Part shown: one piece after another, positions 1-6,493 of the stretch
Position numbering within the stretch: position 1 is the first letter of the stretch
Layout: each line of letters starts with the position of its first letter
NCBI GenBank assembly: GCA_012523535.1
Contig: JAAYII010000053.1
Location: 1 to 6,903, forward strand
Length of the DNA: 6,903 nucleotides
Direction of reading: 5' to 3'
From: Peptococcaceae bacterium
GTDB lineage: Bacteria > Bacillota > Desulfitobacteriia > Desulfitobacteriales > Syntrophobotulaceae
Program-made: the position numbers and the translations under genes
The notes under the pieces: generated by a model
What the model saw: only the letters and a program-made list of their open reading frames with translations
What the model was told of the DNA's origin: nothing
The model's database searches: none

Positions 1-72
1 AGACACCTTCAACAAGTGCTTGGTTTATTTACTCTCTGTTTTCGGGCTTAACCCCAACATTTGACAGAGAGC
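1..72 (-). mobile_element. Possible end of an ISL3-like insertion sequence (partial)
   Basis: Read on the minus strand from position 72, the sequence starts GGCTCTCTGTCAAATG and continues with a GGGGTTAAG stretch. From memory this resembles the terminal inverted repeats of ISL3-family elements, which begin with GG and a CTTTGTCAA-like core. An internal 8-bp inverted repeat (CTCTCTGT at 32-39, ACAGAGAG at 64-71) lies within it. If correct, the element runs leftward out of the window and its boundary is at 72/73, with host DNA beginning ACATTTTA. No transposase coding sequence is visible in these 72 bases, so the call rests only on the end motif. Confidence 0.33.
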
Positions 73-81
73 CACATTTTA

Positions 82-98
82 AAGTATGAAAAATACTT
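82..98. repeat. Short inverted repeat AAGTAT/ATACTT
   Basis: Perfect 6-bp arms (82-87 and 93-98) flank a 5-base GAAAA loop in the noncoding stretch between the putative IS end and the spoVT terminator. It is AT-rich, so the hairpin would be weak, and there is no T-run that would make it a terminator. No function can be assigned. Confidence 0.4.
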
Positions 99-120
99 AC
101 ACGGTTTTCCTTGGGCACAC

Positions 121-152
121 TAAAAGAGGATGCCCCAGATGCATCCTCTTTA
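121..152 (-). terminator. Rho-independent terminator downstream of spoVT
   Basis: A perfect 11-bp stem pairs 123-133 with 141-151 around a 7-base loop (134-140), 20 bases beyond the spoVT stop codon. Read on the minus strand, the 3' arm ends in a short run of four T residues and the 5' side is A-rich. It could therefore work in both directions, although the T-run is short. It separates spoVT from whatever lies to the left. Confidence 0.72.
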
Positions 153-171
153 CTCCATTTTGCTGGTCTAT

Positions 172-717
172 TTATTGTTCCATTTGTTTGGCTAAAAAGC
201 CTGCAGCAGTTTCAACTAATTTCGTCTCCAATTCACCCATTTTGCTATTCTGATCTTTTGATATTAGAATAACCACCCCAATCGGATCACCTTCGGCAAT
301 GATAGGAGCAATAACTTGTCCCGTTACTTTACCTTTTTCATCGCCTTCATCTTTTATGACAGAAAGTTCCCCCGTGTTAAACACAGTTTTTCTCTCTTCC
401 ATTGCTTGTTCAGCCGCCGGGCCGAGCGGTTTATTCAAATACTCTTTCTTCGAGGCTCCGGCAACAGCTATTATAACGTCTCTGTCACCGATACAAGCAA
501 TATGCCCTGTTGCCTCATACAAAGAATCGGCATATTCCTTGGCAAAATCGCCCAACTCACCGATAGGCGAGTATTTCTTAAGTATTACTTCGCCTTCTCT
601 ATCTACAAAAATTTCAAGCGGGTCCCCTTCTCTTATCCTTAATGTCCGCCGGATTTCCTTAGGTATGACAACACGGCCAAGATCGTCAATTCTTCTAACA
701 ATTCCGGTTGCTTTCAA
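172..717 (-). CDS. spoVT: Stage V sporulation protein T (AbrB/SpoVT-family transcription factor)
   Basis: This is the forespore transcription factor that adjusts sigma-G-dependent genes late in sporulation, acting as a DNA-binding tetramer in B. subtilis. The 181 residues match the usual length of about 178. Residues 1-50 form the AbrB-type swapped-hairpin DNA-binding domain, with the hallmark run MKATGIVRRIDDLGRVVIPK followed by EIRRTLRIREGD. Residues of about 55-181 form the GAF-like domain, ending in the typical AAGFLAKQMEQ. The start codon is TTG (715-717), preceded by AAGGAGG at 727-733 with a 9-base spacer. The conserved N-terminus begins exactly there, and no ATG fits. A sigma-G-type promoter precedes the gene and a terminator closes it, so it is probably transcribed alone in the forespore. 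It lies downstream of mfd as in Bacillus, but a foldase gene intervenes. Identity is secure. Confidence 0.97.
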   Translation of the reverse strand: MKATGIVRRIDDLGRVVIPKEIRRTLRIREGDPLEIFVDREGEVILKKYSPIGELGDFAKEYADSLYEATGHIACIGDRDVIIAVAGASKKEYLNKPLGPAAEQAMEERKTVFNTGELSVIKDEGDEKGKVTGQVIAPIIAEGDPIGVVILISKDQNSKMGELETKLVETAAGFLAKQMEQ

Positions 718-726
718 TGAGCTCTC

Positions 727-733
727 CCTCCTT
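727..733 (-). promoter_or_regulatory. Ribosome binding site of spoVT (supports the TTG start)
   Basis: AAGGAGG on the minus strand lies 9 bases before the TTG at 717-715. The near-perfect Shine-Dalgarno match probably compensates for the weak initiator, and it fixes the start at the conserved SpoVT N-terminus. Confidence 0.85.
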
Positions 734-755
734 TTCCAAGCAACTGATTCAATCT

Positions 756-786
756 TAGTATATATCCGGAGCTGTTTTATTATTCA
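756..786 (-). promoter_or_regulatory. Sigma-G-type forespore promoter of spoVT
   Basis: On the minus strand, TGAATA (786-781) and TATACTA (762-756) are separated by 18 bases. The Bacillus sigma-G consensus is about TGAATA, 17-18 bases, CATACTA, so only the first -10 base differs. A start site near 749 would leave a leader of roughly 30 bases with the AAGGAGG site. B. subtilis spoVT is known to be sigma-G dependent, so position, sequence and gene identity agree. Use of this promoter is inferred, not shown. Confidence 0.7.
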
Positions 787-805
787 TATTTTTCCATGCC
801 ATAAT

Positions 806-862
806 AAAAAGAAAAACTTCTTATCTCCCTTTATTCTGCTAAATTCGGAGCAAATAAGAAGT
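806..862 (-). terminator. Rho-independent terminator downstream of the foldase gene
   Basis: A perfect 9-bp stem pairs ATAAGAAGT (854-862) with ACTTCTTAT (816-824). The loop of 29 bases may carry a small inner TGCT/AGCA pairing. Read on the minus strand, the 3' arm runs into TTTTTCTTTTT (816-806), a good U-tract. It lies about 80 bases after the foldase stop codon and just before the spoVT promoter, so it insulates the two genes. The AT-rich stem makes its efficiency uncertain. Confidence 0.7.
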
Positions 863-940
863 CTTAAAAAAATTAATTTAATTAAAATCAACCTAATATT
901 CGACTGATTATTTGGCTTTAAAACCTAATAAACTTTCGAT

Positions 941-1879
941 CTAAGCCGCTCCTTCCGGCGCCAAATCTTTAGCGTAGTCAATTTCCGCTTTTTTCAAAAG
1001 ATCACTAAAGTAAGCTTGAACTTTTTGAAGTTTAGCATAGTTTAAAGCGTCTTTTTGGACCTGAGCTTTAACTTCTCCAAAATCAGGCTTGACAGCTTCC
1101 TTGTGGTCTTCGACCAGAATTACATGATAGCCATAGTAAGTTTTAACGGCTTTATCAGGAATTTGATTTTTAGGCTGGCTAAAAGCTGCTTCTTCAAACT
1201 CCGGTACCATCTGTCCCTTAGTAAAATAACCGAGATCCCCGCCGTTTTCTTTAGAACCTTGATCGAGGGACTTTTCTTTTGCCAGCTCGGCAAAATCGGC
1301 ACCGGCTTTAAGCTCTTTTATGATATCCGACGCTTCTTGCTCACTGGACACTAAAATATGGCGAGCTTTTACCTGTTCTGCCTGGCCCCCGTAATAAGGA
1401 TAATTGGCATCAAAAAAGTCCTGTATCTCTTGTTCACTGACCGTTACATCTTTGCTTACATTAACAAAAAATGTACAGTAGTTTACTACCTCTTCATGGC
1501 TCATATCCTGTTCTTTTAGCCAGGCATCATAATCCTGTTCCGGCAGCTGTTTTTTATACTCCTCAACCATTTCGGTTACCGCCTGATCAGTAGTATCCCA
1601 ATTGTTTTCTTTAACCGCCTGCTCAATCAATGCTGCAGTTACCAAGTTATCTAATACTTCCGCCTTGATCCCAGCCATGATAAGTTCTGATTGTTCTCCA
1701 TCAAGGTTTATTCCTTGTTTGGCGTAGTAATTCTTAGCGGCTTTAAGCTTGTTTTCGTAAACAGTGCGGGATATGCTCTGGCCGTTTACTTTAACAGCAA
1801 AATCCTCTTTGGAGGCACAGCCACTAAGCATAACCAATACTGCAAATAAAACTAGAGTTGCCATTGATAATTTTTTCAT
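941..1879 (-). CDS. Parvulin-type peptidylprolyl isomerase lipoprotein (PrsA/SurA-like foldase)
   Basis: This is a membrane-anchored foldase expected outside the cytoplasmic membrane, where PrsA-type proteins help secreted proteins fold. The 312 residues show a signal peptide with KK, a hydrophobic stretch and a lipobox LSGC at 18-21, so Cys21 should be lipidated. A helical SurA-like N-terminal region covers about 28-165. The parvulin rotamase domain lies at about 171-259, with ARHILV at 172-177, GGDLGYF at 213-219, MVPEFEEAAF at 224-233 and YGYHVI at 249-254. A lysine-rich helical tail follows. I chose the ATG at 1879-1877 because AGAGGAG (1894-1888) sits 8 bases before it. The in-frame GTG two codons upstream is only 2 bases from that site. 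It stops with TAG. It has its own sigma-A-type promoter and a terminator. The prsA symbol is withheld because paralogues are common. Confidence 0.92.
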   Translation of the reverse strand: MKKLSMATLVLFAVLVMLSGCASKEDFAVKVNGQSISRTVYENKLKAAKNYYAKQGINLDGEQSELIMAGIKAEVLDNLVTAALIEQAVKENNWDTTDQAVTEMVEEYKKQLPEQDYDAWLKEQDMSHEEVVNYCTFFVNVSKDVTVSEQEIQDFFDANYPYYGGQAEQVKARHILVSSEQEASDIIKELKAGADFAELAKEKSLDQGSKENGGDLGYFTKGQMVPEFEEAAFSQPKNQIPDKAVKTYYGYHVILVEDHKEAVKPDFGEVKAQVQKDALNYAKLQKVQAYFSDLLKKAEIDYAKDLAPEGAA

Positions 1880-1887
1880 ATTCACTA

Positions 1888-1894
1888 CTCCTCT
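1888..1894 (-). promoter_or_regulatory. Ribosome binding site deciding the foldase start
   Basis: AGAGGAG on the minus strand is 8 bases from the ATG at 1879-1877 but only 2 bases from an in-frame GTG at 1885-1883. The spacing favours the ATG, giving 312 rather than 314 residues. Confidence 0.8.
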
Positions 1895-1911
1895 TTTCGG
1901 TCTGATAAGCC

Positions 1912-1940
1912 ATTATATCAGGAAACAGGAACTTAAGCAA
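1912..1940 (-). promoter_or_regulatory. Sigma-A-type promoter of the foldase gene
   Basis: On the minus strand, TTGCTT (1940-1935) and a perfect TATAAT (1917-1912) are separated by 17 bases. The -35 box begins directly after the mfd stop codon, so the short mfd–foldase gap is largely promoter. Transcription would start near 1905, about 26 bases before the ATG. No terminator lies between mfd and this gene, so read-through from mfd is also possible. A 6-bp inverted repeat (CTGATA 1902-1907, TATCAG 1916-1921) overlaps the -10 box and could be an operator or chance. Confidence 0.65.
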
Positions 1941-4900
1941 TTAAACATTTACCGCAGCTTCAGGTTTTAAAAGAAAATCTTTAATGATATCCAATAATTT
2001 AAGAATTGCTTTAAAAATATCTTCAATACTTAAAAAGCGCAAACGAACGTTAAATTCCAGTTTTCCTTGATCGCCGGTGGCAAAGGACAAGGGATAGGGA
2101 TAAACATTGGCTATTTCCATTAATTGTTGCCCCGTCAAACCGGGATCAGAAGCAAACCTTAACAAAACATTTTGTTTTTTTTGAACTATCTGTTCTATCT
2201 TTAATTCTTTGGCCCTGATTTTTATTCTGACAATTTGAATCAGGTTTTCCACTTCCGCAGGAGGGGTTCCGAACCTATCAACCAGTTCATCCACAATGTT
2301 GCTTAAGTCCTCTTCACTGCTTACGGCTATCATTCTTTGGTAAAGCACAGTTTTGGCCTGTTTATCAACTATATATTCGTCCGGCAAAAGGGCATTAACC
2401 TGAATATCAATAGTCGGTTGAATTTCTTCCTCTATTGTTTCTCCTTTTAGTTCCTTGACAGCTTCCTTCAACATTCTCATGTAAAGGCCAAAGCCCACGG
2501 CGGCCATATGTCCGTGCTGCTCGGCTCCTATAAAATTGCCTGCCCCCCTGATTTGCAAATCTCTTAAAGCGATTTTATAGCCGGAGCCGAATTCTGTAAA
2601 CTCTCTAATCGTAGCCAGCCTTTTTTCCGCCTCTTCAGTTAAGACTTTTTGTGGTTGGTATAGAAAGTAGGCATACGCCCTGCGATTGGATCTACCAACT
2701 CTTCCGCGCAGCTGGTAAAGCTGGCTTAAACCAAATTTATCCGCTTCATCCACGATCAAAGTGTTGACATTAGGCAAATCCAGACCGGTTTCAATAATTG
2801 TGGTACAAATGAGAACATCCTTCTCTTTTTCCATGAATGAAATCATTTCTTTTTCCAGCTGGTGCTCATTCATTTGACCGTGCGCTATCCCGCAACGGGC
2901 TTCGGGCACAATTTTATTTAAAAATCTAAGTACTCTATCCAAATCCTCAACCCGGTTATGAACATAGAATACTTGACCTCCCCTGCTTAATTCCCGACGG
3001 ATAGCATCTCTAACCAAATCTGCGTTAAATTCGGCAACAAAAGTCTGAACCGGGTACCTATCTTCAGGCGGTGTAGCAATAATGCTCATATCTCTAAGTC
3101 CAACCAGAGACATGTGCAGTGTTCTGGGGATGGGAGTAGCTGAAAGGGTAAGCACATCGACGTTGGTTTTGAGAGTTTTTATCCTTTCTTTATGAGCAAC
3201 TCCAAACCGCTGTTCTTCATCTACAATTAGCAGCCCTAAATCTTTAAAATTTACCCCCGGGGATACCAAACGATGGGTACCGATAACAATATCCACCGAA
3301 CCGTCTTTCAGACCTTGCACAATTTGTTTTTGTTCCTTGGCTGTCCGGAAACGACTTAACATTTCTATTTTCACGGGATAATCCATGAATCTTTCCCTGA
3401 AAGTATTGTAATGCTGTTGCGCCAAAATGGTGGTAGGAACCAGAACCGCTACCTGTTTACCGGCGGTAACCGCTTTAAAAGCCGCCCTTAAGGCCACTTC
3501 TGTTTTGCCGTAACCAACATCCCCACAAAGCAGGCGGTCCATAGGACGTTTTTTCATCATGTCCCGCTTAACTTCAAGAATACTTTGCAACTGATCAGGA
3601 GTCTCTTCATATGGGAAACGTTCCTCAAACTCTTTTTGCCAGGAGTTATCCTCGGGGAAAGCAAACCCAACCGCTTTTTCTCTTTTGGCGTATAACTCAA
3701 GAAGGTTTATAGCCATTTTTTTAACTGCTTTTCTGGCTTTTATTTTTGCCTTATTCCATTCACTGCTATTCAATTTGTTAAGTTTAGGCTCATTTTCCCC
3801 ATCCGTTCCCAAGTATTTTTGTAAAAGCTGCAATTGGTCGATGGGGACATAAAGCTTGTCCTCGCCGGCATAGCGAATGGCAAAATAATCCTTTTCAATA
3901 CCGTCAACCTTAATCCTTTCAATGCCAATAAACTTTCCTATACCGTGATAGTAGTGAACCACAAAGTCTCCTGGTTTCAAATCGTCAAGTTTAAGAAGTT
4001 CTTCGTCTTTAGAAGTTTTTACGGGTTTAGGCAAGGGTTTGCGTGCTCTCCGGTAAATCTCCGTTTCGGAAAAAATTATAAGTTTGGTGGTAGGAAGTTC
4101 AAAACCCTGGGACAGGGATTGAGCAAAAACATAAACCCCTCCGGGATTTAGATTTTGCTCCATTTGAACCAGACCGGAGGATATTCCTTTATCTTTGAGC
4201 CCTTGAAGTAACCTCTTGCCATATTCCTCATCCCCCGCGAAAAGTGCCACAACGTAGCCGCTTTTTTTCCACCTTTCGATTTCTTCAGCCAACAACGTAG
4301 TTTTATTGGAAACGGCCAAGGGCCTGGCAGTGGCATTTATTACTCTTTTTGGTTTTAAATCCGGTATTTCCCTCATTAAATTGGAAAAGCAGATTACAGG
4401 CCTGTTGCTTCCGGAACTCAAATCATTAAAGTTGATAAATAGATTTTCGGGATTAACAAATTCCTCTCCCTTTTCCAAGTTGGTCAAAAATTCGCTTGTC
4501 CTTTGGTTGTACAGAAATTCGAGTTGTTCCTTTAATCTTAACGGTTCATCCAAAAAAATTAGACCATTTTGGCCCAACCAATCGAAAATAGGAACATAGT
4601 TTTCCGGAATTAAGCTTAAATAAGGATAAATGTTTTCATCCAAAATTTTCTCATCAATACGATTTGTCAATACTTCGATTTTTTTCTTCAAGCGCTGGAC
4701 TGAATCACTTCTACCCAGTGTTTCCAACCTGCCTAAAGCCTTACGGCCTTTGGCCTGGATCTCCCATTTGAGACTTTGCAGTTCCTGGCTATCCACAATA
4801 TATTCATACACTGGCACTATAAATGTCTCATCAAGATTGCCCAATGATTTCTGTGTTTCCAAATCAAAAAAACGAATGGAATCAACTTCTTCATCAAAAA

Positions 4901-5495
4901 ATTCAATTCTTACCGGTTTCCGGTCATAGGGTGCAATATCCAAGATTCCGCCCCGCAAAGCAAATTGACCTCGGCCCTCGACTGTCTCCTCCCTAATATA
5001 GCCGGCGTCAACCAGGACATTGATTAAATCCGGCAGGGAGTATTGTTCTCCCTTTTTAATTGTTAAACAATAATTCTGCCAACGGTCAGGATGGAGGAGC
5101 TTTCTCATCACCGCATGGATAGGAGCTACAATTATGTTAGATGCGGCAACCGGATCTTTACTGTCCTGCAATAAACTGCTCAGCACTTTTATCCTTTGGG
5201 CTGTTGTTTCCCTGCTGCGGCCCAAAACCTCGAAGGGCAACCATTCCGTCGGGGGAAAAAGCAAAATATTTCTGCCAGGGAGCCAAGTTTGTAGATCATT
5301 TAACCATTTCTGAGCATTCTCTTCCGTATAGGTGATAATAATTGCCTGTTTGTGGCCTAAAAGCTGGGCCGCAAAGGCAGCCTTTTGGCTTCCTGTAAGA
5401 TGATAAACCATCTGAGGCGATTCTTTTTTATGAAGGGAAGTATTTATTTCCTCTATATTAAAACCTTTGTACAAAAAATCATAATTGGTAGGCAT
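1941..5495 (-). CDS. mfd: Transcription-repair coupling factor Mfd
   Basis: Mfd is an ATP-driven DNA translocase that pushes RNA polymerase off lesions and recruits UvrA for nucleotide excision repair. The 1184 residues compare with about 1177 in B. subtilis. A UvrB-like N-terminal module spans about 1-350. The CarD-like RNA-polymerase interaction domain is at about 505-560 (GDFVVHYYHGIGKFIGI). The RecG-type motor contains Walker A GDVGYGKTE at 658-666, DEEQ at 759-762, LSATPIPRT at about 784-792 and motif VI QLRGRVGR at 928-935. The translocation motif RDLQIRGAGNFIGAEQHGH follows at about 978-996. The TRCF C-terminal domain lies at about 1025-1125. All key motifs are intact. The ATG at 5495-5493 has only a modest GGGGGA ribosome site about 6 bases upstream. 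It follows the Fin-like gene after an 82-base AT-rich gap containing no hairpin, so the two may be cotranscribed. It ends with TAA. Confidence 0.99.
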   Translation of the reverse strand: MPTNYDFLYKGFNIEEINTSLHKKESPQMVYHLTGSQKAAFAAQLLGHKQAIIITYTEENAQKWLNDLQTWLPGRNILLFPPTEWLPFEVLGRSRETTAQRIKVLSSLLQDSKDPVAASNIIVAPIHAVMRKLLHPDRWQNYCLTIKKGEQYSLPDLINVLVDAGYIREETVEGRGQFALRGGILDIAPYDRKPVRIEFFDEEVDSIRFFDLETQKSLGNLDETFIVPVYEYIVDSQELQSLKWEIQAKGRKALGRLETLGRSDSVQRLKKKIEVLTNRIDEKILDENIYPYLSLIPENYVPIFDWLGQNGLIFLDEPLRLKEQLEFLYNQRTSEFLTNLEKGEEFVNPENLFINFNDLSSGSNRPVICFSNLMREIPDLKPKRVINATARPLAVSNKTTLLAEEIERWKKSGYVVALFAGDEEYGKRLLQGLKDKGISSGLVQMEQNLNPGGVYVFAQSLSQGFELPTTKLIIFSETEIYRRARKPLPKPVKTSKDEELLKLDDLKPGDFVVHYYHGIGKFIGIERIKVDGIEKDYFAIRYAGEDKLYVPIDQLQLLQKYLGTDGENEPKLNKLNSSEWNKAKIKARKAVKKMAINLLELYAKREKAVGFAFPEDNSWQKEFEERFPYEETPDQLQSILEVKRDMMKKRPMDRLLCGDVGYGKTEVALRAAFKAVTAGKQVAVLVPTTILAQQHYNTFRERFMDYPVKIEMLSRFRTAKEQKQIVQGLKDGSVDIVIGTHRLVSPGVNFKDLGLLIVDEEQRFGVAHKERIKTLKTNVDVLTLSATPIPRTLHMSLVGLRDMSIIATPPEDRYPVQTFVAEFNADLVRDAIRRELSRGGQVFYVHNRVEDLDRVLRFLNKIVPEARCGIAHGQMNEHQLEKEMISFMEKEKDVLICTTIIETGLDLPNVNTLIVDEADKFGLSQLYQLRGRVGRSNRRAYAYFLYQPQKVLTEEAEKRLATIREFTEFGSGYKIALRDLQIRGAGNFIGAEQHGHMAAVGFGLYMRMLKEAVKELKGETIEEEIQPTIDIQVNALLPDEYIVDKQAKTVLYQRMIAVSSEEDLSNIVDELVDRFGTPPAEVENLIQIVRIKIRAKELKIEQIVQKKQNVLLRFASDPGLTGQQLMEIANVYPYPLSFATGDQGKLEFNVRLRFLSIEDIFKAILKLLDIIKDFLLKPEAAVNV

Positions 5496-5547
5496 GTGTT
5501 TCCCCCTGAGACCGTCTTGTCAATATTTTTATCATAAATTAATGATT

Positions 5548-5576
5548 TTATCTTTTAATGAATTATTTATAAACTT
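5548..5576 (-). promoter_or_regulatory. Weak candidate sigma-A promoter before mfd
   Basis: In the very AT-rich gap between the Fin-like gene and mfd, the minus strand carries TTTATA, a 17-base spacer and TAAAAT, partial matches to the vegetative boxes. Such matches are expected by chance in AT-rich DNA. A perfect TTGACA (5523-5518) in the same gap has no -10 box at the right distance. mfd may simply be read from promoters further upstream. Confidence 0.22.
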
Positions 5577-5577
5577 T

Positions 5578-5754
5578 CTATTGATAATATGTCCCGATAT
5601 TAATATCCAATTCCTGCATACAGCGCGAGCAAAGTGTATAAGCGACATTTCCCACAACCTCAAGAGAACTGTCTATTCCAAGAGTTTTGGAATCGTCTGT
5701 TTCCAATTCCCCGATGATACTGTCACAGCAACGGCAAATCTTAAGCAAATACAC
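5578..5754 (-). CDS. Small CxxC/CxxC zinc-ribbon-like protein, probable Fin (anti-sigma-F) family
   Basis: The 58-codon frame starts at GTG (5754-5752) and stops with TAG (5580-5578). It reads VYLLKICRCCDSIIGELE at the start and has a second cysteine pair CSRC at residues 42-45; the first pair is C7 and C10, with an extra C9. Two CxxC knuckles suggest one bound zinc. A GGAGG (5769-5765) lies 10 bases before the GTG, slightly far but strong. Between pth and mfd Bacillus encodes Fin (YabK), a roughly 76-residue inhibitor of sigma-F-dependent transcription that binds RNA polymerase and helps the forespore switch from sigma-F to sigma-G. Position and cysteine pattern fit. However, this protein is shorter and I do not see the LTxEERxDM-like middle segment of the Bacillus protein. 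That it is a gene is likely; the Fin function is inferred. Confidence 0.62.
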   Translation of the reverse strand: MYLLKICRCCDSIIGELETDDSKTLGIDSSLEVVGNVAYTLCSRCMQELDINIGTYYQ

Positions 5755-5775
5755 ACCAAATACACCTCCGACTAA

Positions 5776-5805
5776 TAGGCTTGCCTTTCCTGCGGAAGCT
5801 TATAC
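5776..5805 (-). promoter_or_regulatory. Possible sigma-F-type promoter of the Fin-like gene
   Basis: On the minus strand, GTATA (5805-5801), 15 bases, then GGCAAGCCTA (5785-5776) approximates the Bacillus sigma-F pattern of GYATA, about 15 bases and a GG-initiated -10 box. The spacing and the GG..A core fit, but part of the -10 deviates. The start site would fall close to the GGAGG, giving a very short leader. B. subtilis fin is sigma-F dependent, which raises plausibility. A chance match remains possible. Confidence 0.4.
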
Positions 5806-5839
5806 AAATTGCCCTGGAAATTTACGAACATTATTTAAT

Positions 5840-6394
5840 TTAATTGAACTTGTTCATCGCTTCATTTGCTTTATCTTCAAGCCAAAGGTTAACGGCTTGA
5901 TAAGCTTTGTCCATCACTTCAGCCAGGATACGTTCTTCTTCTTTATTAAATGGTGAAAGCACATGGTTTATCACGTCACATCCTTCTTGAGGACGTCCAA
6001 CTCCAATTTTGAGCCGCCAAAAATCTTGAGTGCCCAGCTCGCTGATAATGGATTTCAAACCATTATGCCCTCCTGCACTTCCTTTAGCCCTGAGTCTAAG
6101 TTTTCCCAATGGCAAGTCCATATCATCATGGATAACCAATATATTTTGTTCAGGTATTTTATAATAACTTACCAGCTCTTTAACCGCCAAGCCGCTTAAA
6201 TTCATAAAGGTGTAAGGTTTTAAAAAAAATATCCTGGTATCATTAATTCTTCCCTCAGCCACTTTGCCTCGGAAATCATCACGATAGGAATACTTTCCTT
6301 TATTAACCAGGGTATCGAGCAACCTAAACCCAATGTTATGTTTTGTGTAGCTATATTTTAAACCCGGATTGCCCAAACCGATAACCGCTTTCAT
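5840..6394 (-). CDS. pth: Peptidyl-tRNA hydrolase
   Basis: This cytoplasmic enzyme cleaves the ester bond of peptidyl-tRNAs that drop off ribosomes, recycling tRNA; it is essential in most bacteria (called spoVC in B. subtilis). The 184 residues are a normal length. The signature GLGNPGLKYSYTKHNIGF lies at 6-23, with Asn9 and catalytic His19; Lys18 replaces the more usual Arg. FMNLSG at 63-68 contains the substrate-binding Asn65. VIHDDMDLPLGKLRLRAKGS at 87-106 contains Asp90, which orients the histidine, and GGHNGLKSI contains Asn111. All expected active-site residues are present. The ATG at 6394-6392 is preceded by AAGGAG with a 5-base spacer. It ends with TAA. The Fin-like gene follows after 85 bases, and the PRC-barrel gene diverges from its 5' side. 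No convincing promoter was found in the shared 99-base gap. Confidence 0.98.
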   Translation of the reverse strand: MKAVIGLGNPGLKYSYTKHNIGFRLLDTLVNKGKYSYRDDFRGKVAEGRINDTRIFFLKPYTFMNLSGLAVKELVSYYKIPEQNILVIHDDMDLPLGKLRLRAKGSAGGHNGLKSIISELGTQDFWRLKIGVGRPQEGCDVINHVLSPFNKEEERILAEVMDKAYQAVNLWLEDKANEAMNKFN

Positions 6395-6417
6395 ATTTAC
6401 TCCTTAACCGACATAAT

Positions 6418-6448
6418 CTTGTTCCTTTAAGAATAAAGTTTTAACAAG
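6418..6448. repeat. Inverted repeat in the pth/PRC-barrel divergent intergenic region
   Basis: CTTGTT (6418-6423) pairs with AACAAG (6443-6448). Inside it, CTTTA (6425-6429) pairs with TAAAG (6434-6438) around a 4-base AGAA loop, giving 6 + 5 bp with an asymmetric internal loop. It sits upstream of both divergent genes, so it is not a terminator for either. It could be an operator, a leader hairpin of pth mRNA or chance. Confidence 0.45.
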
Positions 6449-6493
6449 CTTCAATAATATGCTGGCCATTAATTAACCAAAGGAGGAATAAAC

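Noticed and set aside
299..907. A 202-codon plus-strand open frame opposite spoVT
   Set aside because: It lies antisense to a certain gene, runs through the spoVT promoter and foldase terminator, has no ribosome site and shows no family resemblance.
1883..1885. GTG as the start of the foldase gene
   Set aside because: It lies only 2 bases from the AGAGGAG site, whereas the ATG two codons later has 8-base spacing.
5518..5523. A perfect TTGACA just upstream of mfd as its -35 box
   Set aside because: The -10 position 17 bases on would overlap the mfd start codon and has no TATAAT-like sequence.
5485..5956. Two overlapping plus-strand frames across the pth–mfd gap
   Set aside because: They are antisense to the Fin-like gene and pth, have no ribosome site and their composition is that of reverse-read coding DNA.
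6454..6480. Minus-strand TTGGTT/TATTAT pair as a pth promoter
   Set aside because: The spacer is only 15 bases and the -35 box is a weak match, so it is not listed as a feature.
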